Origin: Bacillota bacterium
GTDB taxonomy: Bacteria > Bacillota_A > Clostridia > Lachnospirales > Lachnospiraceae
Assembly: GCA_023443625.1 (NCBI GenBank)
Contig: JAEZTQ010000110.1
Coordinates: 36,630-100,629 of the forward strand
Direction: 5' to 3'
Length of the DNA: 64,000 nt
This document shows positions 27,300 to 36,185 of the stretch, one piece after another. The position numbers were made by a program, and so were the translations under genes. The first letter of the stretch is position 1. Each line of letters starts with the position of its first letter. A model generated the notes under the pieces. The model worked only from the letters and a program-made list of their open reading frames with translations. It was not told where the DNA came from and ran no database searches.

Positions 27300-28085
27300 T
27301 TATGATGACGGCAGGGAAGGCTCCTTCCTGCCCAGAAGACGAAGCAATCTCATTACACCGTATTCAAATAGGATACTGACAAGGATGATCACTATAGTCC
27401 AGGCAAACAATTCCTCTGTCATCAGATATAATTTTGCTTCATATAGGCGTTTACCAATGGAGCCCCTAGGATAACCTATAACCTCAGCTGCAATTCCTGC
27501 CTTCCAGCATAACCCTACTCCAACAGCTATGGCAGAAATAAAATAGGGTAAGACGGAGGGTATGTAGATGGCAATTATTTTTTTATAGTTGCTAAGTTGA
27601 AATACCTTCGCCATCTGCAAGAGCTTCCTATCGGCTGCCCTTAGGCCCTGATAGACATTAGAATAAATCAAAGGCATAAGCATTAGAAAAGAGGACAGTA
27701 CAGACAAATTCTCTGCTTTTATCCATATCAATGCCAATATGATAAAGGAAGCTACTGGCATTGCTTGAATAGTTTTCATAATTGGGGCAATGAGCTCCCT
27801 AATTATGCTACTGTTATAGGCACATAAGGCCAGCAGCATCCCAAGGATAAGAGCGAATAAAAAGCCAAGGATAATACGTAGGGAGGAAAAGGCTATAGTC
27901 TGCCAAAAATCCAAGCTCCATAATAACTTAGCCAAAGTAGCTAGCACAGATGTTGGAGATGGTAATAACACCTTATAACCAAATAACCTGCTTAACACTT
28001 CCCATACCAGGAGCCAGAAGCACACCGCCAATATTTTAATCGTATAAGATTTGATAGACACTTTACTTGTCTTAGATTTGCTCAT
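27300..28085 (-). CDS. ABC transporter permease (SsuC/TauC/ThiX-like)
   Basis: 261 residues with about six membrane segments. The cytoplasmic coupling loop (EAA motif region) reads GVGLCWKAGIAAEVIGYPRGSIGKRLYEAK, typical of nitrate/sulfonate/taurine and thiamine-precursor permeases. It lies between the substrate-binding lipoprotein and the ATPase and should form the channel homodimer. The substrate is not identifiable from sequence alone. Confidence 0.87.
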   Translation of the reverse strand: MSKSKTSKVSIKSYTIKILAVCFWLLVWEVLSRLFGYKVLLPSPTSVLATLAKLLWSLDFWQTIAFSSLRIILGFLFALILGMLLALCAYNSSIIRELIAPIMKTIQAMPVASFIILALIWIKAENLSVLSSFLMLMPLIYSNVYQGLRAADRKLLQMAKVFQLSNYKKIIAIYIPSVLPYFISAIAVGVGLCWKAGIAAEVIGYPRGSIGKRLYEAKLYLMTEELFAWTIVIILVSILFEYGVMRLLRLLGRKEPSLPSS

Positions 28086-28120
28086 GCTTTATGGCTCCTT
28101 TCTAATTTACATTGATTCTG

Positions 28121-29197
28121 TTATGGAAGATAATAAAAATTATCATCAGGGAGTTTGCCTCCGATAGCTTTTGGCTCTTGGTTATAAAGAGCTGTAAGAT
28201 ATCCACTTACTTTCTCCTTCATCACTTCACCTTGGATCATTGTTATATTGCAATAAGGAATTGCTTTCTTCATGGGTCCTGCCTGGAAGATATCAAATTT
28301 TCCTACCAATTCTGCAGCAGCGTCGACATTTTCATTAACATAAGCTACGGAAGCTACATACTCCTCCATAAATGCATCAAAAGCCTCTTTATTATTCTCT
28401 AAAAATTCTTTCTTTACAATTACAACACCGGTTACAACAGTACTGCCATCTGTGCTTACTTTATCCCATTCCTCTGCCAGGTTTAGAGCAATGCGTAACT
28501 TATCATTTTTCATCATTACCGTTGTAACATAGGGTTGTGGTAACATTGCAATTGCATCTGTGGTTGTCTCAAGAACAGACGCAACCTCCGTAGCTTCTGT
28601 CTTATAATCAATGGTGACATCCTTCTCTGGATCAATACCATTGGCCTTTAATACATAATTTAATGTATATTGAGGTGTTGTTCCCAAACCTGTTGCATAG
28701 ATGGTTTTACCCTTCAAATCAGCTAAAGATTTAATGGTATCTCCTGTCTCTACGATATAAAGGACACCTAAAGTATTGATACCTGCCAGTTTAATTGCTC
28801 CCTCTGTCTTATTATATAGTACGGAAGCCATATTGCTGGGAACTGCTGCTATATCATATTCTCCTTTAATCATACCAGCAGTAATTGCATCTGCTGCTCC
28901 TTCTATGGAGAAGTGATAGTTATTCTCTGTATTACCCGCCTTGGCATCCTCCATAACCTTAACCATACCAATAGCGGTAGGCCCTTTTAATGCTGCGATT
29001 TTAATATCAATTTTCACTGCACTCGTCTCTGAAACCTTAGTTTCTTCCGGTGCCTGAGTCCCATCTGGCACTGTAGTTGCTTGAGGCGCCTCAGCACCAA
29101 TGGATGATTGTGCAGACTTATTCGTATTTTCTTTTGCGCAGGCAGTCAACATCAACATAGTGATAATCATAAGTAGTATTACTGTTAATTTCTTCAT
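28121..29197 (-). CDS. substrate-binding lipoprotein (NMT1/SsuA-like)
   Basis: 358-residue lipoprotein with a signal peptide and the lipobox LTACAKE (mature Cys about 20). A Ser/Thr/Pro-rich linker is followed by a periplasmic-binding fold with KIAALKGPTAIGMVKVM, AVPSNMASVLYNKT and LAGINTLGVLYIVETGD, as in SsuA/NMT1-type proteins. The ATG at 29203 is directly behind GGAGG, while ATG 29197 has normal spacing and gives MKKLTVILL; I chose the latter. It captures the ligand for the following permease and ATPase. Sulfonate, thiamine precursor or another small organic ligand are all possible. Confidence 0.86.
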   Translation of the reverse strand: MKKLTVILLMIITMLMLTACAKENTNKSAQSSIGAEAPQATTVPDGTQAPEETKVSETSAVKIDIKIAALKGPTAIGMVKVMEDAKAGNTENNYHFSIEGAADAITAGMIKGEYDIAAVPSNMASVLYNKTEGAIKLAGINTLGVLYIVETGDTIKSLADLKGKTIYATGLGTTPQYTLNYVLKANGIDPEKDVTIDYKTEATEVASVLETTTDAIAMLPQPYVTTVMMKNDKLRIALNLAEEWDKVSTDGSTVVTGVVIVKKEFLENNKEAFDAFMEEYVASVAYVNENVDAAAELVGKFDIFQAGPMKKAIPYCNITMIQGEVMKEKVSGYLTALYNQEPKAIGGKLPDDNFYYLP

Positions 29198-29275
29198 TCC
29201 CATTCCTCCTGTTGATAATATAATTTATATGCTTAACAATTTCACTTAAAAAATGGTCTGCATCTAGTCGTTTTT

Positions 29276-29521
29276 CTATTTCTTTGAGTAGATTGTCTTT
29301 ACATTGACACCTTTAATCATACCCAACTTTCCTGCTAGTGTGCTGATAACATCTGCCTCTGCACTTACAACTACGCTGATTATATTAATATTCTTCTCCT
29401 TGTAGGGCAGACCCATTCTCCCAATTATATATTGGCCAAAATCATGCAACAATCCATTCAGTCTTTCTACCGCTTCCAAGTCCTCTACAATTATGCCGAT
29501 TAATGCTACTCTTGTTTCCAC
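29276..29521 (-). CDS. TM1266-type putative regulator (ACT/NikR-C-like)
   Basis: 81-residue protein with the TM1266 pattern: METRVALIGIIVEDLEAVERLN, then YIIGRMGLPYKEKNINIISVVV and a final LGMIKGVNVKTIY. This family has a small ferredoxin-like/NikR C-terminal fold and is annotated as a regulator of iron-only hydrogenase systems by gene neighbourhood. Here it heads an ABC importer operon instead. GGGGG lies upstream of ATG 29521. Ligand sensing is an inference from the fold. Confidence 0.82.
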   Translation of the reverse strand: METRVALIGIIVEDLEAVERLNGLLHDFGQYIIGRMGLPYKEKNINIISVVVSAEADVISTLAGKLGMIKGVNVKTIYSKK

Positions 29522-29559
29522 AATTCATTCCCCCTTCTCTTTAATTATATAGAAAACAA

Positions 29560-29735
29560 AAACCCCTTGCCACACTAGCATAGGGATTATGGTATCTTTG
29601 TATTCTATCGCCTTCTTGCAGGTAAAGCCTCTGCCTTTAGAACGATTACTCTAATATATACTCCTATACCTTTTCCTCAGGATACCCTTTTGAATTGGCT
29701 AGGATAATATTAGCACCTCGTTAATTATTTGTCAA
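29560..29735 (-). promoter_or_regulatory. promoter and terminated leader (candidate riboswitch) of the TM1266-ABC operon
   Basis: On the reverse strand TTGACA (29730-29735), a 17-bp spacer and TAATAT (29707-29712) form a good promoter. The transcript of about 135 nt ends at a hairpin (29563-29585, CCCTATGC/GCAAGGGG) followed by TTTTTG, before the first start codon at 29521. Inside, GGTATC near 29690 pairs with GATACC near 29592, enclosing GCAG/CTGC and other short helices. I do not recognise the class; TPP, THF and guanidine motifs do not fit. Confidence 0.6.
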
Positions 29736-30023
29736 TATATGAACAATTGAATATTTTTGCCGTGTTGCCGTATCATTCTAGAGACGGTTACTGACAAAAT
29801 CCCAGTGATGAGATGCCCTTTTTAAAAAGCATTTCCCGTTTAACTATTGGAAAATCCCATACTCTAGCTCATTCCCATTTCCACCAATGAGTTTATTTTA
29901 TGTAAATAATAGTATACTATAAAATTGATAAATGATATAATTTGAACTAACAATTGATAAGTAACCTATACAGCCTGGTACTCATGTTATTAAGAGGTCA
30001 CATAATAGAAAGGGGATAAGTGC

Positions 30024-30545
30024 ATGTTATACAATCAATTAAAATCCAGAAGAAGCATTAGAAAATTCACAGACAAGGAAGTGGAAAAGGAGAAGCTTGA
30101 TGTTATTCTTAAAAGTGCACTACTGTCTCCGTCATCAAGATCAAGGAGACCCTGGGAGTTCATTACTGTAACTGATAAAGAATTATTAAAAAAGCTGTCC
30201 AAGTGCAGAGAGTATGGTTCACAGTTTCTAGCAGAAGCTGCCTTGGGCATCGTTGTAATTGCTGATACTGAGGCCTGTGACGTGTGGATAGAGGATGCCT
30301 CCTTGGCTTCTATTATTATTCAACTATCCGCTCACGACCTGGGTCTGGGTTCCTGCTGGATACAAGTAAGAGAGCGCTCCCATAATATAAATAAAACAGC
30401 TGAAGATTATATCAAGGAGGCTCTGTCTATACCCGAAAAATATAGTGTTGAAAACATTATAGCCATGGGTTATCCTGCAGAAAACAAAAAACCTTATAAG
30501 GAAGAGGACCTACTTTATGATAAGATCCATTATAATATATTTTAA
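30024..30545 (+). CDS. nitroreductase family protein
   Basis: 173-residue FMN-dependent nitroreductase fold. The start RRSIRKFTDKEVEKEKL and the early SPSSRSRRPWEFITV are family motifs for FMN binding, and the later GLGSCWIQVRER and IIAMGYPAENK complete it. Such proteins reduce nitro, quinone or flavin substrates with NAD(P)H. The true substrate is unknown. An AAAGGGG ribosome site is present. The 288 bp upstream, beyond the divergent leader promoter, show nothing else I can support. Confidence 0.88.
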   Translation: MLYNQLKSRRSIRKFTDKEVEKEKLDVILKSALLSPSSRSRRPWEFITVTDKELLKKLSKCREYGSQFLAEAALGIVVIADTEACDVWIEDASLASIIIQLSAHDLGLGSCWIQVRERSHNINKTAEDYIKEALSIPEKYSVENIIAMGYPAENKKPYKEEDLLYDKIHYNIF

Positions 30546-30618
30546 TAATCTCTTTACAGCTTTTCCATAGATATAGCTACCAAAATAAATCTTATAACAC
30601 TTTCATAGGAGAAACCAA

Positions 30619-31071
30619 ATGAAAGAAAAATCAAAAATCTATTTTTTTGAACCCGTGATATTTTTGTTCTTTGGCATTTTCCACCTACATAGAATTTGGG
30701 GACTAGTAGACAGAAGTGGCTACGCTAAATTTTGGCTAGGGATAATGAATAATCGCGGCGTATTGTATTTTGTCCTTATGGGAATTCTATCAGCTTTGTG
30801 TGTAGCTGGAATTGTTGTATTCGTAAGAAACATCGGTAAAAATTACTTGTGGCGTTTGGTTTATATTTTCGGCGGAGGGTATCTTTTATTTGATTTATTT
30901 GCCATTGCAATCAAATTAAATATTTGGAATAGCCTTTTATTAATGATGTTTGATACAGCCAGTATTTACTGGAATATACTATGGGGTATGTTTATTCTTA
31001 TGGGAATTTTATCAGGTGCATTAGGATTGCATATCATCAAAAAAATGACAAGAGCAAAAGGACTGAATTAG
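30619..31071 (+). CDS. membrane protein of unknown function, 150 aa
   Basis: Four predicted membrane segments (about 10-25, 48-70, 80-100 and 110-135) in a small hydrophobic protein; no family recognised. It starts at ATG 30619 behind GGAG and follows the nitroreductase gene by 73 bp on the same strand, so the two may be cotranscribed. Its last codons overlap the left arm of a terminator hairpin. Confidence 0.6.
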   Translation: MKEKSKIYFFEPVIFLFFGIFHLHRIWGLVDRSGYAKFWLGIMNNRGVLYFVLMGILSALCVAGIVVFVRNIGKNYLWRLVYIFGGGYLLFDLFAIAIKLNIWNSLLLMMFDTASIYWNILWGMFILMGILSGALGLHIIKKMTRAKGLN

Positions 31072-31092
31072 ATTAATAGCCAGATTCAGTCC
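31060..31092 (+). terminator. terminator overlapping the end of the 150-aa gene
   Basis: GGACTGAAT and ATTCAGTCC pair across 15 bases and are followed by TTTAG. The left arm includes the stop codon region. Confidence 0.6.
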
Positions 31093-31146
31093 TTTAGAAT
31101 TGTTATGTCCTTGGCTAACAAGTATATTGTTAACCAGTTTGGTATA

Positions 31147-31836
31147 TCATACCTTAAAGCGATAACCTACACCCCAGATTGTCTCAATATACTGGGGCTT
31201 TGATGTGTCATATTCTATCTTCTCTCTTATTTTCTTGATATGGACCGTAACCGTTGCAATATCTCCCACCGATTCCATATCCCATATTTCACGAAAGAGC
31301 TCATCCTTGGTATATACATGATTGGGATTCTCTGCAAGAAAAGTAAGAAGATCAAATTCCTTAGTTGTAAATATTCTCTCATCACCATTTAAAAATACTC
31401 TTCTGGCGGTTTTATCTATTTTAAGTCCACGTATTTCTATTATTTCATTTTCCTTAACCCCTGAACCTATGAGTCGTTCATACCTAGCAAGATGGGCTTT
31501 TACTCTGGCAACCAATTCACTAGGGCTAAAGGGTTTTGTCATATAGTCATCAGCGCCTAGTCCCAATCCACGGATTTTATCTATATCATCCTTTTTAGCC
31601 GATACCATAATTAGAGGTATATTCTTAACCTCACGAACTCTTTTACAAATCTCAAAGCCATCCACATTAGGAAGCATTAAGTCTAGGATGATCAAATCAA
31701 ATTCTTCATTTAAAGCCCTTTTTAGTCCCATATCTCCAGTGTTTTCCACCTCAACCTCATACCCGCTTATCTCCAAATAATCCTTTTCCAGTTCCGCAAT
31801 TGCGACTTCATCTTCGATTATTAGTAATCTGCTCAT
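31147..31836 (-). CDS. OmpR/PhoB-family response regulator
   Basis: 229 residues: receiver domain with the acidic pair ED (residues 8-9), phosphoacceptor Asp in DLIILDLMLP and the conserved Lys in TKPFSPSE, then a winged-helix DNA-binding domain (TTKEFDLLTFLAENPNHVYT, TVTVHIKKIREKI, WGVGYRF). It is encoded 14 bp after the sensor kinase gene, so the two form a two-component operon. Targets cannot be inferred. Confidence 0.93.
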   Translation of the reverse strand: MSRLLIIEDEVAIAELEKDYLEISGYEVEVENTGDMGLKRALNEEFDLIILDLMLPNVDGFEICKRVREVKNIPLIMVSAKKDDIDKIRGLGLGADDYMTKPFSPSELVARVKAHLARYERLIGSGVKENEIIEIRGLKIDKTARRVFLNGDERIFTTKEFDLLTFLAENPNHVYTKDELFREIWDMESVGDIATVTVHIKKIREKIEYDTSKPQYIETIWGVGYRFKV

Positions 31837-31850
31837 TCTATAACTCCCTC

Positions 31851-33359
31851 CTACTGTGAAATTGATTTGTTTCCTTCTGTGTTTTTCATACTTTTCTTTA
31901 TGGTAAAAATTATTGTAGTGCCTACATTAGGTTCACTTTCTGCCCATATCTTGCATGAGTGATCCTCTATTATCTTCTTGGAAATTGCTAGCCCTAAACC
32001 GCTTCCTCCCCTTTTGGAATTGCGAGACGCATCACCACGGTAAAAACGATCAAATACATATGGAATATCCCCTTTTGACATACCACTACCATTATCTTCA
32101 ATCTCAACCTGGACAAAGGCACCGATATCATGAATACGTATTTGAATAATCCCTTTGCTTTTATTCATATATTTTACCGCATTTCCAATGATATTATTAA
32201 TGACCCTCTTAAGTTGCTCTGCATCAGCTACTACTATGGTTGAGGGATCAATCTGATTCATATATTGAATTTCAAAATTCTTAACCTCTAAATCTAGACT
32301 CAGATCTCCGATGCAGTCATCAAAATATTCCCATAAGTTAATTTCCTTAAAACTATAGGGCATGGTATTACAATCTATTTTCGCATAAAATGCCAACTCA
32401 TCTACAAGGATTGACATATCATTTGCTTTTGTAAAAATTGTTTTTAAATATTTCTCTTGCTTAAGAGGTGTATCTGCCACACCGTCCAGTAAGCCTTCTG
32501 AATATCCCTTGATGGCTGTTAAAGGTGTTTTCAAATCATGAGAAATATTACTGATTAACTCTTTAATGTCTTCCTCGTACTGAAGTCTGCTGTCTATAAG
32601 CTCCTTCAGTCTAATTCGCATCTCCTCAAAATCATCACAGAGCTGTCCAATCTCATCCTCCGTATCAGATTCAACAGAATAATCCAAATCACCCTCCTTA
32701 ATCTGATTCATACCCACCCTCAACATATTTAAAGGACGAAGAATACTTCTATAAATCCAGAAAATTAATATCATAGCTGTAAACATAATGATTCCTAGAA
32801 ATGATATAACAACCTGCATAACGGCAGATTTAATCTGAGGAAATATAGTATCAAGGTCTGTAATAACAAAGATTGTCCCTTCTCCACCATCGGAAAAATA
32901 AAAATCCTGTGCCTTTACTAAAAAGGGATTTTCACTTTCAATATAGGTCCCACCATCTACATCAGTACTGTAAACACCAAATTTCTGAAGCCTATCTTCA
33001 ATTATCATTAATTTTTCACTATTCCCTGTATAAATAAATTCATTGTTCTTACGAACAGCAATAAAGGAATACTTGTCCCTAAGTGCATCATTTAATCGAT
33101 GAATGTACTCCTCATTTTCCAGCCTTTCAGGATATTTTAGTGCTGTAAGTTTTATCTCATTATAAGTGCCTCTGGTAAGTCGGTTAAGTATCTGAATAGG
33201 ATTGGTGATAATCTGATTAATATTAGTATCAACATCATAGCTTTTTTGGATTTCATTGGTCTGTAACCTTACTATGGTACCAAATGTTAAACTAATGAGC
33301 ATAACTGGCATTAATATCATGATAAAAAAAGCTGCAAACAGCTTATCCTTGAGTCTCAA
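31851..33359 (-). CDS. sensor histidine kinase
   Basis: 502 residues: membrane helix near the start (AAFFIMILMPVMLISLTFG), an extracellular sensor region (about 35-180), a second helix (VVISFLGIIMFTAMILIFWIY), HAMP domain, dimerisation domain with the phospho-acceptor His in SNISHDLKTPLTAIKGYSEGL, and ATPase domain (NIIGNAVKYM, DNGSGM, GGSGLGLAI). It autophosphorylates and passes phosphate to the response regulator encoded just downstream. The ligand is unknown. Confidence 0.93.
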   Translation of the reverse strand: MRLKDKLFAAFFIMILMPVMLISLTFGTIVRLQTNEIQKSYDVDTNINQIITNPIQILNRLTRGTYNEIKLTALKYPERLENEEYIHRLNDALRDKYSFIAVRKNNEFIYTGNSEKLMIIEDRLQKFGVYSTDVDGGTYIESENPFLVKAQDFYFSDGGEGTIFVITDLDTIFPQIKSAVMQVVISFLGIIMFTAMILIFWIYRSILRPLNMLRVGMNQIKEGDLDYSVESDTEDEIGQLCDDFEEMRIRLKELIDSRLQYEEDIKELISNISHDLKTPLTAIKGYSEGLLDGVADTPLKQEKYLKTIFTKANDMSILVDELAFYAKIDCNTMPYSFKEINLWEYFDDCIGDLSLDLEVKNFEIQYMNQIDPSTIVVADAEQLKRVINNIIGNAVKYMNKSKGIIQIRIHDIGAFVQVEIEDNGSGMSKGDIPYVFDRFYRGDASRNSKRGGSGLGLAISKKIIEDHSCKIWAESEPNVGTTIIFTIKKSMKNTEGNKSISQ

Positions 33360-33743
33360 AAAACCCTCACCTCCAACAAAACCAACTTATTACTAACATT
33401 TTTAAATTAAAGCTACTATGCTTTCAGTATATCATGAACAGGGCCTATATGCATAAAAAATAAGTGTGATTTTTCTAAAGTTTTCATGAATTTAATCCCT
33501 TACCTATACTATTAACGCAGAATGGTCTTTCATATACTATACTGTTCACATAATATATTACTAAAAATAAAACTTTTTATAATATACTTTACTTCAATAA
33601 TCTGTTAATATTATACAAGAAGTATTTCCCAGTATTACTCAGGATAAAGAATTTTATTTTGACAACAGTAGGTTCGTGCCTGCATAACTAACTCAAAGGG
33701 CAGGCATGGACTATATTATGATTTATAAGAAGAATGGAGTATT
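33360..33743. other. intergenic region without a recognisable gene
   Basis: AT-rich spacer upstream of the histidine kinase gene. The only structure I see is a GCCTGC/GCAGGC hairpin at about 33678-33706, just before the DUF5131 remnant. Confidence 0.5.
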
Positions 33744-33950
33744 TTGATTACCATTCACCCCTTACTGGAGAGCATTGATATATCGAAATATCTGGATAGC
33801 TCCATTGAATGTGTGATTGTTGGAGGCGAATCCGGCAGCAATGTAAGATTACTTGATTATTCCTGGGTTTTGGATATCAGAGAACAATGTATAGCACCTA
33901 GAAGATATGATTATATTAAATTTACCTATAATTATCATATAATAAATTAA
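33744..33950 (+). pseudogene. remnant of a DUF5131 (phage Gp37/Gp68-like) gene
   Basis: The reading frame contains IHPLLESIDISKYL and CVIVGGESGSNVRLLDYSWVLDIREQC, which align with the C-terminal core of DUF5131 proteins (EPLLGPIDL, VIVGGESGPGAR, WVRDIRDQC). Full proteins are more than 200 residues; the N-terminal half and the C-terminal FKQWG segment are missing and the frame ends in unrelated residues. It is a decayed fragment, probably of phage or mobile-element origin. Confidence 0.7.
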
Positions 33951-33986
33951 TATTAAAATAGAAATGATGAAGGAGATTCAAAATTA

Positions 33987-34271
33987 ATGAGTAAAAGAAC
34001 ATTGATTAAAATTTTAACAATTATATGCATCACAATAACAACAATTACCTTTGCCTTTACTTTCTTATTTTCTGTGTTATTTAGTCATTTTACCAATAGT
34101 AAAATTCCAGATGCGGCTTCTATAGGTATTATCGGAGGTGCAGACGGCCCTACTAGTATATTAGTTTCTGGCATATCCTTTTTACCCTTATCTAGAGCGT
34201 TCTTCTCCCTCTTATCCATATTAGGGATTGTTTATTTATATATAACAAGAAAGAAAAATACAATTCATTAG
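33987..34271 (+). CDS. small membrane protein with an OadB/GcdB-like motif
   Basis: 94 residues with an N-terminal membrane segment (about 7-32) and a C-terminal one (about 65-86). Between them stands SIGIIGGADGPTSILVSG (about 45-62), nearly identical to a signature of the beta subunit of Na+-translocating decarboxylases, which are about 370-430 residues long. GAAGGAGA precedes the ATG, so it looks expressed. Either it is a small protein family that shares this motif, or a shortened descendant. No decarboxylase partner is nearby. Confidence 0.65.
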   Translation: MSKRTLIKILTIICITITTITFAFTFLFSVLFSHFTNSKIPDAASIGIIGGADGPTSILVSGISFLPLSRAFFSLLSILGIVYLYITRKKNTIH

Positions 34272-34298
34272 GTTTTTATGCTAATATTCTTTTTAATT

Positions 34299-34385
34299 AC
34301 CCCTATCCAGGTGATAGTCCTATAGAGTAAAATATATAAGACATAAATATTTACTCTATCTAGGAATACTCCCAGGGATAGGGGT
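34299..34385. terminator. 87-bp bidirectional palindrome between convergent genes
   Basis: ACCCCTATCC pairs with GGATAGGGGT at the ends and TATAGAGTAAA with TTTACTCTAT inside, with partial pairing between. It separates the 94-aa gene from metK and probably terminates both transcripts; it is longer than a usual terminator. Confidence 0.65.
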
Positions 34386-34429
34386 TCTGTTATCTTGTTG
34401 GTATTTATTGATATTATCTTAATAATATT

Positions 34430-35623
34430 CTATTTGTTCAAATAACCTTTCAGCTCTTCTACCTTATCTAGCTCTTCCCAAGGTAAGGCAAGATCTAATC
34501 TACCAAAATGACCATAAGCTGCTGTCTGCTTATAAATGGGTTTTCTTAAACCTAACATTTTAATTATTCCTGCTGGTCGAAGATCAAAATGCTTACGAAT
34601 TATTGTTACCAATTCTTCATTGGATAATTTACCTGTATCAAAGGTGTCCACCATAATTGATGTGGGCTCGGCCACCCCAATGGCATAGGATAATTGAATT
34701 TCAAGACGATCTGCCATACCTGCTGCCACAAGATTCTTAGCTACATAGCGAGCAGCATAGGAGGCTGAACGATCAACCTTGGTGCTATCCTTACCAGAAA
34801 ATGCACCACCGCCGTGTCTAGCATAACCTCCATAGGTATCTACAATAATCTTTCTTCCTGTTAAACCACTGTCTCCATTGGGTCCACCGATTACAAAGCG
34901 ACCGGTAGGATTAATATAGAACTTAGTTTTCTCATCTATGAGCTCTTTTGGAAGAACAGGGTCAAGTACATATTTCTTTACATCCTTACGTAACTGTTCA
35001 ATGGTAACCTCTTCTGCGTGCTGTGTGGAAAGTACAACCGCATTAAGATGAAGGGGATTTCCAACCTCATCATATTCAACAGATACCTGAGATTTTCCAT
35101 CGGGGCGCAGGTAATTAAGAACTCCCTCTTTTCTAACCTTGGTAAGCTGTATTGTTAGCTTATGAGCTAAAGATATGGGGTAGGGCATAAACTCTTCGGT
35201 CTCATTGGTAGCATAACCAAACATCATACCTTGATCGCCTGCACCAATTTTTGATAACTCTTCATCTTCTGCTAGCTTTTCCTTCACTTCAAGAGCTGTA
35301 TCTACTCCCAGTGCAATATCTTTGGATTGTTCATTCAGAGCAACAATTACACCGCAGGTATTAGCATCAAAGCCATATTCAGATTTATCATATCCAATCT
35401 CTCTAATGGTATCTCTAACTATTTTCTGAATATCTACATACCCTTGGGTTGTAATCTCACCCATAACTAGTACTAAACCTGTTGTTATCGCTGTTTCACA
35501 AGCTACTCTGCTCATGGGATCCTGCTCCAATAATGCATCTAAAACTGCGTCAGAAATCTGATCGCAAATCTTATCTGGATGCCCTTCTGTAACTGATTCA
35601 GATGTAAATAATCTCTTTTGCAT
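34430..35623 (-). CDS. metK: S-adenosylmethionine synthetase
   Basis: 397 residues, normal length. It makes SAM from methionine and ATP. Visible motifs are [20 protein letters not shown] (active-site His and Asp), [12 protein letters not shown], and the phosphate loop [16 protein letters not shown]. The gene lies behind a SAM-I riboswitch, which should turn it off when SAM is abundant. AGGAGGT precedes ATG 35623. Confidence 0.97.
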   Translation of the reverse strand: MQKRLFTSESVTEGHPDKICDQISDAVLDALLEQDPMSRVACETAITTGLVLVMGEITTQGYVDIQKIVRDTIREIGYDKSEYGFDANTCGVIVALNEQSKDIALGVDTALEVKEKLAEDEELSKIGAGDQGMMFGYATNETEEFMPYPISLAHKLTIQLTKVRKEGVLNYLRPDGKSQVSVEYDEVGNPLHLNAVVLSTQHAEEVTIEQLRKDVKKYVLDPVLPKELIDEKTKFYINPTGRFVIGGPNGDSGLTGRKIIVDTYGGYARHGGGAFSGKDSTKVDRSASYAARYVAKNLVAAGMADRLEIQLSYAIGVAEPTSIMVDTFDTGKLSNEELVTIIRKHFDLRPAGIIKMLGLRKPIYKQTAAYGHFGRLDLALPWEELDKVEELKGYLNK

Positions 35624-35669
35624 AAACTACCTCCTTTAAAATCTTCACAACTATTAAACAACAAAAAAA

Positions 35670-35806
35670 CAAGTCCTCATAAGGGACTTGATAGACGAAA
35701 AAATCAAATCCTCTTATTGTTCGATTACTCGCTCAGGTTGGCACCTTCCTTAATAGGGGTTGCCGTGACTTCATAGAGCCTTACTCTCCGTCACTCTGAA
35801 TAAGAG
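35670..35806 (-). promoter_or_regulatory. SAM-I riboswitch (S-box) with terminator upstream of metK
   Basis: The reverse strand carries the S-box core: P1 CTCTTATT (35799-35806), CAGAGTGACGGAG, GCTCTATGAAGTCACGGCAACC, GGTGCCAACCTGAGCGAG, and the closing AATAAGAG at about 35711-35718. A terminator follows (35670-35690, CAAGTCC/GGACTTG, then a T run). SAM binding should stabilise the terminator and stop metK transcription. Confidence 0.95.
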
Positions 35807-36085
35807 AAAAATAAAAGTATTTAATTGTCAACTTCGTACTTCTAGGATATAACGAAAATATATGTTCGTCAAGTTATTTTTTTTACTTCTATAAAGGGTT
35901 TGTTAATCTTTATATATAATCTAGAGGAATCATATTTCTTATTTGTCATCATTCTGTTATTTATTTCATTATTCGACTTAAGATAACTAAATACATCATT
36001 TTTTTTAATCATTTTAACATTGTAAATAGTATTAATTTACTGTTATATAAGATTGACTACATACCATATTATGCCTATACTGTAA

Positions 36086-36134
36086 ATATATATATTATCT
36101 TTATACAGTAACATATATTATCTTTATTTATACA
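36086..36134. repeat. short direct repeats upstream of the second HD-GYP gene
   Basis: TATATTATCTTTATACAGTA and a slightly longer copy (TATATTATCTTTATTTATAC, then AGTAACA) stand in tandem, so TTATACAGTAACA occurs twice. The 35824-36085 stretch is AT-rich and otherwise without visible features. The repeats may be regulator sites. Confidence 0.6.
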
Positions 36135-36155
36135 GTAACAATATTTGAAAGGAGC

Positions 36156-36174
36156 ACCGTAAATAAATTACGGT
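36156..36174 (+). promoter_or_regulatory. hairpin between ribosome site and start of the HD-GYP gene
   Basis: AAAGGAGC at about 36147-36154 is 31 bp from the only usable start (ATG 36186; a TAA in frame at 36177 excludes earlier starts). The palindrome ACCGTAAAT/ATTTACGGT (one unpaired base) lies between them and, when folded, brings the ribosome site to about 12 nt from the ATG. Folding could therefore control translation. Confidence 0.55.
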
Positions 36175-36185
36175 AATAATGTCGT

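Noticed and set aside
29560..29700. TPP, THF or guanidine riboswitch
   Set aside because: Conserved core sequences of these classes do not appear in the leader.
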